Positions 1 to 8,634 are shown, numbered from the stretch's first letter. The stretch is 12,681 bases of DNA from Candidatus Sulfotelmatobacter sp. (GCA_030049565.1 JASIKQ010000133.1:1-12681), one strand, 5' to 3'. Program-made: numbers and translations. The notes: generated by a model from the letters alone, not told the origin.

Positions 1-2
1 TC

Positions 3-1181
3 GACTGGACGGCATGGGGCGGGATCGGCATGGCCACTCGCGGCTCCATCCCCAAAATGATGGAACTGGCTGGCATCGATATGCTGCCACCAGCAGCGGG
101 GATTCCTGTGATTCGCCGTGAACTGACTATGGGCGGAACGCGCGGCGAAATCGTGATCGGGCAACGCCTCGGCGTTCTTGAGAAGGAATGGGATGAAACC
201 GGTGGACTAGAAGCTTCCGCTCTTGAGGACAGCGGCAAGGAACTCTCACCTGCGCCAGGGCCGATGAAAGGGCCAATGACCGGCAAGATCGTGAGCGCCG
301 GTGTTTTCGGGCCTTTAACGATTGAGACCACCCTCGATCCGAAAATTCAGCCATTCCTGCACGACCATCAAATCGACGGCACACCCGTGCTGCCGGGCGT
401 GATGGGCGTCGAAGCGTTTGCCGAAACTGCGCTATGCCTGCTCCCAGGCTGGCACATCGAGACAATTGAAGACGTGAATTTTCTGGCGCCCTTTAAGTTT
501 TATCGGAACCAACCGCGCACGGTAACGGTCGAGGCGATGGTTCATCCTGAGGACGAGAGCTTGGTAGCAGATTGCCGGTTGATTGGACGCAGGTCACTCC
601 GGAATCAAAATGAACCGCAAGTAACAACCCATTTCACTGCCCGCGTGCGACTGACGAGGCAGTCGATCAAGGCGGCAACCGTACCAGCGCTGAGCCCACC
701 GGCTGGAAACATCATCGAGTCCGCCGACATCTATCGCTTCTATTTCCACGGTCCTGCGTATCAGGTTCTAGAGCGGGCATGGTGGGATGGAAACAGGATT
801 GTCGGATTGATGGCCAAAGGCTTGCCCAACAATCATCATCCTTCCGAGCTGCCCACGGTTGTCACGCCGAGGCTCATCGAGCTGTGCTTCCAGACCGCAG
901 GCGTGCGGGAGATGGGCGCCCAAGGCCGCATCGGTCTGCCGCAGCATATTGATCGCGTCTCTTTCTTGAAGCGCTCACCGGAGTCGACCGATATCCGGCT
1001 GTATGCCGTGATCACTCCCAACCTGAGTCAAGGAACTTTCGATGCACAGGTTGTGGACACGAAAGGAATCTGCTACCTGCAGCTCACCAACTACCGCACC
1101 ATAGCGATACCGAACGCTGACAATGCCGAGCCATTGAAACCACAGTCCGCTGCGGTGTCCGTGGAACCCGTCGCGGCATAA
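3..1181 (+). CDS. C-terminal part of a type I polyketide/PUFA-like synthase (KR end + dehydratase), 5' end outside window
   Basis: This is the 3' end of a large modular synthase; the reading frame is open from base 3, so the methionine at base 30 is internal and not a start. Codons 1-55 read as the end of a ketoreductase (SDR) domain, with the DWTAWGGIGMATRGS segment typical of PKS KR C-termini. After an acidic, proline-rich linker comes a double-hotdog dehydratase. Its first hotdog has HQIDGTPVLP, matching HxxxGxxxxP, with the catalytic His at bases 366-368. The second hotdog has YFHGPAYQVLERAW and then ELCFQ at 879-893, where PKS dehydratases normally have DxxxQ. The KR-DH order and the LPGVMGVEAFAE stretch resemble iterative enediyne/PUFA/heterocyst-glycolipid type synthases (family resemblance by memory, not alignment). 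No thioesterase or PPTase domain follows the DH; the protein ends in a low-complexity tail. The carboxylase gene starts 32 bases downstream, so the two are probably cotranscribed. Confidence 0.9.
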   Translation, partial: DWTAWGGIGMATRGSIPKMMELAGIDMLPPAAGIPVIRRELTMGGTRGEIVIGQRLGVLEKEWDETGGLEASALEDSGKELSPAPGPMKGPMTGKIVSAGVFGPLTIETTLDPKIQPFLHDHQIDGTPVLPGVMGVEAFAETALCLLPGWHIETIEDVNFLAPFKFYRNQPRTVTVEAMVHPEDESLVADCRLIGRRSLRNQNEPQVTTHFTARVRLTRQSIKAATVPALSPPAGNIIESADIYRFYFHGPAYQVLERAWWDGNRIVGLMAKGLPNNHHPSELPTVVTPRLIELCFQTAGVREMGAQGRIGLPQHIDRVSFLKRSPESTDIRLYAVITPNLSQGTFDAQVVDTKGICYLQLTNYRTIAIPNADNAEPLKPQSAAVSVEPVAA

Positions 1182-1203
1182 GTGCCGTGACGTGCGGTTG
1201 ATC

Positions 1204-1207
1204 GAGG
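1204..1207 (+). promoter_or_regulatory. Ribosome binding site of the carboxylase gene
   Basis: GAGG lies six bases before the ATG at 1214 and supports that start over the later internal methionines. The gap after the synthase stop codon is only 32 bases and shows no terminator hairpin, which supports cotranscription. Confidence 0.6.
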
Positions 1208-1213
1208 CCGTTT

Positions 1214-4200
1214 ATGAACCTCGAATTCCAGCGCGTTGCGATCGTCAATCGCGGTGAAGCCGCCATGCGCTTTATCTATGCGGCCCGCGAGTTCAATCAC
1301 GAGCGCGGCACCACAATACGCACCATTGCGTTCTTCACTGAGCCTGACCGTTATGCCATGTTTGTGCGCGAGGCGGATGAGGTTTTTTGCCTGGGCCCCG
1401 CTCAAGTGCTCGACGCGAACACCCAGCAACTGAAGAGCAGTTATGTCGACTATGACCGACTCCAACGTGCGTTGGCGGCCGTGCGCGCCGATGCGGTCTG
1501 GGTGGGATGGGGTTTCGTCGCCGAGCACGCCGAGTTCGCCGACCTTTGCCACGAACTGGGAATTGTATTCATCGGCCCGGATGGCGACGCGATGCGCCTC
1601 GTAGGCGACAAGATTGCCTCCAAACGATTGGCCGAGAAAGTGCAAATACCAGTAGTTCCCTGGAGCGGCGGTCCGGTGGAGACGCTCGACGAGGCTCTGC
1701 ACCACGCCCATCGCCTGGGCTATCCCTTCTTCATTAAGGCCACGGCTGGCGGCGGTGGTCACGGAATTCGCCGAGTCCGTTCGGAAGACCAACTCCCGCA
1801 AGCCTTTGAGAGCGCCCGCGCCGAGGCATTCAAAGCCTTCGGGAATCCGACCGTTTTCATCGAGCAGTTGGTAACAGGCGCACACCATGTCGAAGTCCAA
1901 GTTATTGCCGATCATTGCGGAACTACTTGGGCGGCGGGAGTGCGCGACTGCACCATGCAGCGCCGCCACCAGAAGATCCTCGAAGAGGCCCCTTCTCCAG
2001 TGCTGTCTCCCGAGCAAGACCAGGCAATGCGCGATGCAGCCGTGCGCTTGTGCAAAGCTGCGGCCTATCACAATGCCGGAACAGTGGAATTTCTGTACCA
2101 ACCGGAAACTCTTAGCCTCTCATTCATGGAGGTGAACGCCCGGCTACAGGTCGAACACCCGGTGACGGAATGCACGACGGGGCTCGATCTGGTGAAGCTG
2201 CAGATTCACGTCGCGCGTGGCGGCCGCCTGGCGGGAGAATCGCCGCGCACTACGGGGCACGCGATTGAGGTACGGCTGAACGCGGAAGACCCTGAGAACG
2301 GTTTCGCTCCCGCTCCCGGCACGATTGAACGGTTCCGGATTCTTGCCGGGCCGGGCGTGCGGATTGATACCGGCGTGGAAGAAGGCGACTCCATTCCCGC
2401 CGAATTCGATTCGATGATCGCCAAGATCATCGCCTACGGTCAAACCCGGAAAGAAGCGCTCTCCCGCTTGCATCGAACGCTGCGCGACGGCGTCATCGTC
2501 ATCAAGGGCGGGACCACGAATAAAGCATTCTTGCTGGAATTGCTCAATCGCGAAGATGTGCAGAATGGGGCAGTCCATATCCATAATCGGTGGCTGGACC
2601 ACCTGGCCGAAACAGGTGAGCACCTTTCCCGGCGTTACGCGGATGTGGCCCTGGTACAAGCCGCAATCGAATCCTACAACACACATTTGGCGGTGGAGCG
2701 GACGCAGTTCTACGCATCCGCTGTGCGTGGGCGGCCGCATGTGCTGAGCGAGGTCGGCCGTGCCGCGGAGCTTCGATATCGCGGACACTCTTACTCGCCT
2801 AAGACCTACCGGCTCGGCCCGCAGCAATACCGGGTGGAGGTGAATGGCTCGCGCATCGACGCCGAACTCGAGCGCCTGGGCCAGTTTGAGTATTACCTTA
2901 CCGTCTTCGGCCGGCGTTTCCACATCATCTCCATCGTCCACGGTCTGAGTTACCGGATCGAAGTGGACGGCGTCTCTCACCATATTGATCGCGATGATGG
3001 TGGCATCGTTCATGCCCCCATGCCTTCCGTCGTGGTTTCCATCGCGGTTAAACCAGGCGATACGGTCTCAGTTGGAGACCGTCTGGCTGTGCTCGAAGCC
3101 ATGAAAATGGAGATGCAGGTTGTGGCCCCGTTTTCCGGAACAGTCCGTCAGGTGATGACCATACCGAATGTGCAAGTGGACACGGGTGCACCGCTTCTCA
3201 AGATCGATCCCTCCCTCGGAGACGGTGCCGCTGCCGAAGGCGAACAAGTCGTTTTTGGCGCATCCCTGCCACCAGACGGAAGCCATCGAGCCCCCGTTTC
3301 CACCTGCCGCCAGAGTTTGGATGAACTCCGCCAGCTTGTGCTCGGCTTTGATGTGGATCCCAAGCGCACGGCGCAACAGCTTACAGAATGGAGCAACCGT
3401 TGCCCGGTGGACAGCGACGAGGTACGAGAGGCCGAAATTGAGATCCTCAATATCTTCGTGGACATCTGCTCTCTGTTCCAGCGCGAACCAGATGTGAACC
3501 ATCGGGCTGGCGGTGAGGAACCCAGCGCCGAGGCCTACCTGTTTTCCTACCTGCGCACGTTGGAAACGGGCGCTGAAGGACTGCCACCGGCTTTTGTGAC
3601 GGCCTTGCGCCGCGCGTTGGCCCACTACGGCGTGCAGACCCTGGATCGCTCTCCCCAACTGGAAGAGAGCCTGTTCTGGATCTACAAGTCGCACCAAGGC
3701 GTGGATCAGCAAATCGCGCCCGTCTTGAACGTGCTCGAACGGCGTCTGCGGCGCGTTGAAGTTTTGGCGCCAGAGGCTGCCGAATCGTTGCGCACGCTGC
3801 TCGACCGGATGGTCTCAATGACCAACGGCCTTTTCCCGGCGGTCAGCGACCTGGCGCGGGAAATACGCTATCGCTACTTTGATAAACCGCTGTTTGAGCT
3901 GGCAAGGAAGCAAGTCTACGAGCAGGTCGAGGAGCACCTCGCCTATCTGGCCGCTAATCCTGACGCTGAGGACCGCAGTGAGAGAGTGCGCGCGCTGGTG
4001 GAATGTCCGCAACCGCTGGTGGGCCTGCTCTCCAGCCGGTTTCCATCTGCCGATCAGGCCATGCGTAAGTTGATGCTGGAGGCGATCACGTGGCGATATT
4101 ACCGGATTCGGATCCTGGAGAACTTTCGCACCTTTGAGAGAGACGGACATTGCTACGCATCCGCGGAATACGATCATGACTGGAAGCGCATCCACGTTAT

Positions 4201-6826
4201 TGCGACGCACGCGGAATATGCGAGTCTTGCTGGCGCGGCGCGAGCCATGTTTCCAATGATCGCGGAAGTTCCACCAGACCACGACATCGTCATCGACTTT
4301 TTCGCTTGGCATTCTGGTTGGCTGGGCGACGCGGACGCCACCGAGCAGGAAGTCTGCACAGTGCTGGCTCAGGCTAATTTTCCTCGCTCGATCCGGCGCA
4401 TCGTGGTAGAAATCGCGAGTCCGAACCACAGCCCCGGCGTCGGCGGCATGCAGCACTTCACCTTCCGCCCCACTGCCGGCAACGCGTATCAAGAAGAACA
4501 GATTTATCGCGGACTTCATCCCATGATGGCCAAACGCCTGCATCTGGAGCGGCTCAGCAACTTCAAGATCGAACGGTTGCCTTCGGTCGAGGATGTTTAC
4601 ATCATTCACGGTGTGGCCCGCGACAACCCGAAAGATGAGCGGTTGTTCGCCGGCGCGGAAGTTCGCGACGTAACTCCGGTACGCGATGAAGCAGGACGAA
4701 TTGTGCAACTCCCGCATCTGGAACGCATGTTGACGGAAGCGATCGCTGGGATCCGGGTGTTCCAGTCGCGGCGGCCGGTCAATAAGCGACTCTATTGGAA
4801 CCGGATATTCCTCTACATTTGGCCTCCGCTTAACCTCGGACGTGAAGAATTGCGCGATCTGGTGCGCCGGCTAGCGCCCGCGACTGAAGGTCTAGGTTTG
4901 GAACAGGTGGTAGTCCGCGCGCGCATTCCCAGTCCCTCGACCGGAGAGCTGCGAGATATGGTAGTGCGCATTTCGATGCCGGGGGGCAGAGGTATGTTCA
5001 TTACCTTCCAGCCCGCAGATCGATTGCTGCAACCTCTCAAGCCGCTCGGCGAATATGAACAGAAGGTCGTTCGCATGCGCCAGCGCGGGCTCATATACCC
5101 GTACGAGATCGTCAAAATGCTCACTCCCCCGGCGAAACATACGCGGGCGGAATTTCCTCCCGGCGATTTTGTCGAGCATGATCTGGATCCGGCGGGACAT
5201 TTGGTTCCAGTGGACCGCCCACATGGCCATAACAAGAACAACATCGTCGCTGGGGTGATTCGCAACTTTACGCCGCGGTATCCCGAAGGGATAACGCGGG
5301 TCGTATTGCTTGGCGATCCCAGTAAAGACTTGGGGGCGCTAGCAGAGCCGGAATGCCGCACCATCATCGCGGCTCTGAACCTGGCCCAGGAGATGGGCGT
5401 GCCACTGGAGTGGTTTACCCTCTCCGCCGGCGCCAAGATCTCAATGGACAGCGGTGTCGAGAACATGGACTGGATTGCGCGCGTACTGCGCCGATTGGTC
5501 GAGTTCACCCAAGCCGGCGGCGAAGTGAACCTTCTTGTGAATGGGATTAACGTGGGCGCCCAGCCCTACTGGAACGCCGAAGCCACCATGCTCATGCATA
5601 CCCGCGGCATCCTAGTGATGACGCCGAAAGCTGCGATGGTCCTCACCGGCAAACGCGCGTTGGACTATTCAGGTGGAATCTCGGCCGAGGACAACCAAGG
5701 AATCGGCGGCTACGACCGCATTATGGGCATCAACGGCCAAGCGCAATACTGGGCCCGGGATATTGACGAAGCCTGCCAGATCCTGTTCCGTCATTATGAT
5801 CACACCTACGTCGCGCCGGGCGAGCGCTTCCCGCGAAAGGCTGAGACTACCGACCCAATCGATCGCGATGTGAGAACTTATCCCCACAGCGTGAACGGCG
5901 AAAATGGCTTCCCACGGATTGGCGACATCATGTCCGACGAAACTAATCCCGGCCGCAAGAAATCGTTCGACATTCGTAAAGTGATGATGGCCGCCATCGA
6001 CCAAGACCACGCTCCGCTGGAGCGCTGGGCGGGAATGCGCGCGGCCGAGATTGCGGTCGTGTGGGATGCTCATCTCGGCGGTCATCCCGTTTGTCTCATC
6101 GGCATCGAGTCGCGGCCACTGCCCCGTCTGGGATTCGTTCCCGCCGATGGGCCCGATCAGTGGACCTCCGGAACCCTCTTCCCGCAATCCTCGAAGAAAG
6201 TTGCGCGAGCCGTGAACGCTGCCAGCGGCAACCGGCCGCTCGTGATTCTGGCCAATCTGTCAGGGTTTGATGGCTCGCCGGAGTCGATGCGGCGGCTGCA
6301 GCTTGAGTATGGCGCAGAGATCGGGAGAGCCGTGGTGAACTTCAAAGGGCCGATTGTGTTTTGCGTAATCTCCCGTTTTCATGGCGGAGCATATGTAGTC
6401 TTCTCTCGAAGCCTGAATGAGAACCTTGAAGTGGCAGCCTTGGAGGGAACGTATGCCTCTGTAATCGGCGGCGCACCAGCAGCGGCAGTGGTTTTTGCAG
6501 GCGAAGTTGAAGACAGAACCCGGAAGGATCCGCGCCTGCAAGTGTTGAGCCAGGCCATGACCCAGGCCGAAGGTGCGGAGAAAGGCCGCTTGCGGGCTCA
6601 GTGGGAAGAGCTGTTCAAAGTCGTGCATTCCGAGAAGCTGGGTGAGATGGCGTCAGAATTTGACCAGGTGCACAGCGTGCAACGGGCACTCGACGTGGGC
6701 GCATTGAATTGCATTATTCCTCCCGCGAAGCTGCGGCCTTATCTGATCGATGCCGTCGAGCGGGGCATTGCAAAAGAGAAACAGCGCTTCGGCAAGCCGG
6801 AGACTTTCCTTGCGCGAGCGGCCTGA
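1214..6826 (+). CDS. Giant single-chain biotin-dependent acyl-CoA carboxylase (BC-BCCP-central-CT)
   Basis: This 1870-residue protein should carry out both half reactions of acyl-CoA carboxylation. Residues 1-450 are biotin carboxylase: AIVNRGEAA at the N-terminus, ATP-grasp glycine loop KATAGGGGHG at 175-184, QRRHQK near 252, and EVNARLQVEHPVTE at 306-319. Residues about 460-590 resemble a BT-type linker. The biotin carrier follows (HAPMPS at 600-605; biotinyl Lys631 in EAMKM). Residues about 700-1330 resemble the central region of eukaryotic acetyl-CoA carboxylase: EEQIYRGLHPMMAKRLHLER, VARDNPKDERLF, and NRIFLYIWPP, which parallels NHIFLNFVPT of human ACC. Residues about 1330-1860 are carboxyltransferase, entered by FTPRYPEGI (human: FKSPEYPEGR), with oxyanion-hole glycine pairs at 1487-1488 and 1724-1725. 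The likely role is supplying malonyl-CoA or another carboxylated extender to the adjacent synthase; the acyl substrate is not predictable. Bacterial ACCs are usually split over several genes, so this architecture is unusual. Confidence 0.93.
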   Translation: MNLEFQRVAIVNRGEAAMRFIYAAREFNHERGTTIRTIAFFTEPDRYAMFVREADEVFCLGPAQVLDANTQQLKSSYVDYDRLQRALAAVRADAVWVGWGFVAEHAEFADLCHELGIVFIGPDGDAMRLVGDKIASKRLAEKVQIPVVPWSGGPVETLDEALHHAHRLGYPFFIKATAGGGGHGIRRVRSEDQLPQAFESARAEAFKAFGNPTVFIEQLVTGAHHVEVQVIADHCGTTWAAGVRDCTMQRRHQKILEEAPSPVLSPEQDQAMRDAAVRLCKAAAYHNAGTVEFLYQPETLSLSFMEVNARLQVEHPVTECTTGLDLVKLQIHVARGGRLAGESPRTTGHAIEVRLNAEDPENGFAPAPGTIERFRILAGPGVRIDTGVEEGDSIPAEFDSMIAKIIAYGQTRKEALSRLHRTLRDGVIVIKGGTTNKAFLLELLNREDVQNGAVHIHNRWLDHLAETGEHLSRRYADVALVQAAIESYNTHLAVERTQFYASAVRGRPHVLSEVGRAAELRYRGHSYSPKTYRLGPQQYRVEVNGSRIDAELERLGQFEYYLTVFGRRFHIISIVHGLSYRIEVDGVSHHIDRDDGGIVHAPMPSVVVSIAVKPGDTVSVGDRLAVLEAMKMEMQVVAPFSGTVRQVMTIPNVQVDTGAPLLKIDPSLGDGAAAEGEQVVFGASLPPDGSHRAPVSTCRQSLDELRQLVLGFDVDPKRTAQQLTEWSNRCPVDSDEVREAEIEILNIFVDICSLFQREPDVNHRAGGEEPSAEAYLFSYLRTLETGAEGLPPAFVTALRRALAHYGVQTLDRSPQLEESLFWIYKSHQGVDQQIAPVLNVLERRLRRVEVLAPEAAESLRTLLDRMVSMTNGLFPAVSDLAREIRYRYFDKPLFELARKQVYEQVEEHLAYLAANPDAEDRSERVRALVECPQPLVGLLSSRFPSADQAMRKLMLEAITWRYYRIRILENFRTFERDGHCYASAEYDHDWKRIHVIATHAEYASLAGAARAMFPMIAEVPPDHDIVIDFFAWHSGWLGDADATEQEVCTVLAQANFPRSIRRIVVEIASPNHSPGVGGMQHFTFRPTAGNAYQEEQIYRGLHPMMAKRLHLERLSNFKIERLPSVEDVYIIHGVARDNPKDERLFAGAEVRDVTPVRDEAGRIVQLPHLERMLTEAIAGIRVFQSRRPVNKRLYWNRIFLYIWPPLNLGREELRDLVRRLAPATEGLGLEQVVVRARIPSPSTGELRDMVVRISMPGGRGMFITFQPADRLLQPLKPLGEYEQKVVRMRQRGLIYPYEIVKMLTPPAKHTRAEFPPGDFVEHDLDPAGHLVPVDRPHGHNKNNIVAGVIRNFTPRYPEGITRVVLLGDPSKDLGALAEPECRTIIAALNLAQEMGVPLEWFTLSAGAKISMDSGVENMDWIARVLRRLVEFTQAGGEVNLLVNGINVGAQPYWNAEATMLMHTRGILVMTPKAAMVLTGKRALDYSGGISAEDNQGIGGYDRIMGINGQAQYWARDIDEACQILFRHYDHTYVAPGERFPRKAETTDPIDRDVRTYPHSVNGENGFPRIGDIMSDETNPGRKKSFDIRKVMMAAIDQDHAPLERWAGMRAAEIAVVWDAHLGGHPVCLIGIESRPLPRLGFVPADGPDQWTSGTLFPQSSKKVARAVNAASGNRPLVILANLSGFDGSPESMRRLQLEYGAEIGRAVVNFKGPIVFCVISRFHGGAYVVFSRSLNENLEVAALEGTYASVIGGAPAAAVVFAGEVEDRTRKDPRLQVLSQAMTQAEGAEKGRLRAQWEELFKVVHSEKLGEMASEFDQVHSVQRALDVGALNCIIPPAKLRPYLIDAVERGIAKEKQRFGKPETFLARAA

Positions 6827-6832
6827 GAGCAC

Positions 6833-6838
6833 AGGTGG
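6833..6838 (+). promoter_or_regulatory. Ribosome binding site that fixes the PPTase start
   Basis: AGGTGG sits five bases before the ATG at 6844. The frame is open further upstream to 6709, inside the carboxylase gene, but this site and the family's N-terminus favour 6844. The TTG at 6841 is too close to the site. Confidence 0.65.
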
Positions 6839-6843
6839 ACTTG

Positions 6844-7566
6844 ATGGATGTGTACTGGCTGGAACAGATTGAAGCAGACGTGCCAGCGGTAAACGACTGG
6901 CTAAGCGCAAGGGAAATGCTCCGCTTGAGTGGCCTTCAGTTTGCCAAACGCCACAACGATTGGCGCCTGGGACGCTGGACGGCGAAACGCGCATTGGCTG
7001 TGCGGCTGGGCGTGCCTGCTCATCCGCAGGTGCTTGCCACAATCGAAGTGCTCCCATCGCCCTCGGGTGCTCCCGAGGTTTTTGTCACGAACAGACGAGC
7101 GAACTTGACTCTCTCGCTCAGCCATCGCGCTGGGAAAGCACTATGCGTCGTCGCGGCCTCTGGCGTGGATTTAGGCTGCGATTTGGAAATAATCGAGCCG
7201 CGTAGCGACCTCTTCGCAGGCGACTATTTCACCAATGAAGAACAGGAACTGGTCGCACAGGCGCCTGTAGCGGACCGATGCCAACTTCTGGCGTTGCTTT
7301 GGAGCGCGAAGGAGAGCGCTTTGAAGGCGCTGCACGAGGGCCTTCGCCTCGGTACTCATTGTGTGATTGTCCAACCCGAAGAGCGATTCGACCTTAATGG
7401 CTGGAGCCCGCTGCAAGTTCGCTACACCAACGGCCACGTTTTTCGCGGCTGGTGGCAGTGCGAAGACGCCGCCGTTGGGACCATGGTCGCGAATCCAGCA
7501 CCAGGCGCGCCGATTCGTTTGCAGCTTCCCTCCTATTCTTCGGACTGCGCATCCCGATGCACTTAA
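6844..7566 (+). CDS. Sfp-type 4'-phosphopantetheinyl transferase
   Basis: The 240-residue product transfers the phosphopantetheine arm of CoA to a serine of a carrier domain, converting apo-ACP to holo-ACP in the cytoplasm. The length fits the Sfp/Gsp family, a fused double domain of about 220-250 residues. The Mg-binding motif is GCDLE (Asp113, Glu115) and the second hallmark is WSAKESALKA (Trp153, Lys156, Glu157). N-terminal features also fit: a residue 25-60 segment rich in Arg/Lys (KRHNDWRLGRWTAKRAL) and LSLSHRAGKALCVV before the metal motif. The gene lies 17 bases after the carboxylase stop and overlaps the next gene by 10 bases, so it is in the operon. Its natural target is presumably the ACP domain(s) of the synthase that ends at 1181. 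In enediyne synthases the PPTase is fused to the C-terminus after the DH; here it is a separate protein. Confidence 0.92.
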   Translation: MDVYWLEQIEADVPAVNDWLSAREMLRLSGLQFAKRHNDWRLGRWTAKRALAVRLGVPAHPQVLATIEVLPSPSGAPEVFVTNRRANLTLSLSHRAGKALCVVAASGVDLGCDLEIIEPRSDLFAGDYFTNEEQELVAQAPVADRCQLLALLWSAKESALKALHEGLRLGTHCVIVQPEERFDLNGWSPLQVRYTNGHVFRGWWQCEDAAVGTMVANPAPGAPIRLQLPSYSSDCASRCT

Positions 7567-8630
7567 ACACTTGTCACTATATGGCGATGCGATTACATTT
7601 CGGTGGCCCAGCGCGGTACCGGATACGAAGCGCGGCGGAACTGAGCCGATCGATTCTGGAAGTGTCCTCCCGCCGATTGCTGAAGGGCCCACGGCGGCCA
7701 GGTTGGAACTGGTTTGTAGAGGTCGGTACCCAAATGCTGAAGAGGTGTGTGGTCACTGCTCTTGCGATGCATGACGTGAAGCAAGCGCGGCGCTATTTGG
7801 ACTCGGTCTTTATTAGTTCGCCGGCATTGTCAGAAGTAAACATCACACCGGTTACTGAGGAGAAGTTCAGGGGAAAATCGTTCATCGGTAAGAACCTACA
7901 GACCGGAGTGACCATTCTATATTTCCATGGCGGCGGATATTCTTTTTATCCCAAGTCCTACGACAGCTTCATCGCGCTAATCGCGCAGGCTGCGAAAGCC
8001 AGAATATTTGCCCTCGATTATCGTCTGTCTCCCGAACATCACTTCCCGGCACAGCTTGAGGATGCGGTCTACGCCTATCTTTGGCTGCTCGAAACAGGCG
8101 CCGATGCCAGCAACCTGGTTGTCGCAGGAGACTCGGCCGGAGGCAATCTGGCGTTGGCATTGCTTCTGAAAGCACGCGATTCAAATCTTCCGCCACCGGC
8201 ACTCGCTGTTGCACTCTCCCCGCCAACTGACCTCGAGACCGAGTACCCGAGCCTAACCGGCAACCAGGACACCGATTGGATCGACAAGCCCGAGCTCTTG
8301 CACTGGGCTCAATGGTTCTGCGACTCCAGTCAGCTCCGAGATCCGCTGATATCGCCAATCTGGGCCGACTTGCGCGGACTTCCTCCCATTTATATCCAGG
8401 CCGGGTCCGCCGAGATTCTGTATGACAGCATCCAGGCCTTCGTCAATCGCGCCAAGAGTCAGGGGGCAGATGTCGTCTTCGAAGCTTGGGAGGACATGAA
8501 TCACGTTTTTCACATCTTTGGGCCCGAGGCCACGCAGAGTACCGAGGCATTGCGGCGAATTGGCGAAGTCATCGATTTACGGGTTCGAAAGCGGAAGAAA
8601 ATGGTAACTGTTTCGACGGCGGCTCCGTAG
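7557..8630 (+). CDS. Alpha/beta hydrolase, hormone-sensitive-lipase (HSL) family esterase
   Basis: This is a 357-residue family IV (HSL-like) carboxylesterase/lipase if begun at the ATG at 7557, which overlaps the PPTase stop (ATGCACTTAA) and suggests translational coupling; a second ATG at 7581 is also possible. The oxyanion-hole motif HGGG is at 124-127. The nucleophile elbow GDSAGG gives Ser193. The DYRLSPEHHFPAQLEDA segment is a strong family signature. Asp290 (LYDS) and His316 (MNHVF) complete the probable catalytic triad. No signal peptide or lipobox is evident, so the enzyme is probably cytoplasmic. Because the visible end of the synthase lacks a thioesterase domain, this hydrolase could release or trim the product, or process an ester later; that is inference from context. 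The acyl substrate is unknown. The flavoenzyme gene starts only four bases after the stop codon. Confidence 0.9.
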   Translation: MHLNTCHYMAMRLHFGGPARYRIRSAAELSRSILEVSSRRLLKGPRRPGWNWFVEVGTQMLKRCVVTALAMHDVKQARRYLDSVFISSPALSEVNITPVTEEKFRGKSFIGKNLQTGVTILYFHGGGYSFYPKSYDSFIALIAQAAKARIFALDYRLSPEHHFPAQLEDAVYAYLWLLETGADASNLVVAGDSAGGNLALALLLKARDSNLPPPALAVALSPPTDLETEYPSLTGNQDTDWIDKPELLHWAQWFCDSSQLRDPLISPIWADLRGLPPIYIQAGSAEILYDSIQAFVNRAKSQGADVVFEAWEDMNHVFHIFGPEATQSTEALRRIGEVIDLRVRKRKKMVTVSTAAP

Positions 8631-8634
8631 TCTT

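Noticed and set aside
30..32. ATG at 30 as the start of the first gene
   Set aside because: The frame is open to the window edge and the codons before it continue the KR domain, so the gene begins outside.
1091..4717. Long minus-strand open frames (up to 336 codons) opposite the carboxylase gene
   Set aside because: They lie entirely opposite a confidently coding gene, show no recognisable domain, and are typical antisense openness in GC-rich codon-biased sequence.
6709..6843. Upstream extension of the PPTase frame
   Set aside because: It overlaps the carboxylase C-terminus, and the ribosome site at 6833-6838 and family length support the ATG at 6844.
7452..7556. Longer N-terminus for the esterase
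   Set aside because: The extension is Arg-rich and lies in PPTase coding sequence; the ATG at 7557 overlapping the PPTase stop is the more natural start.
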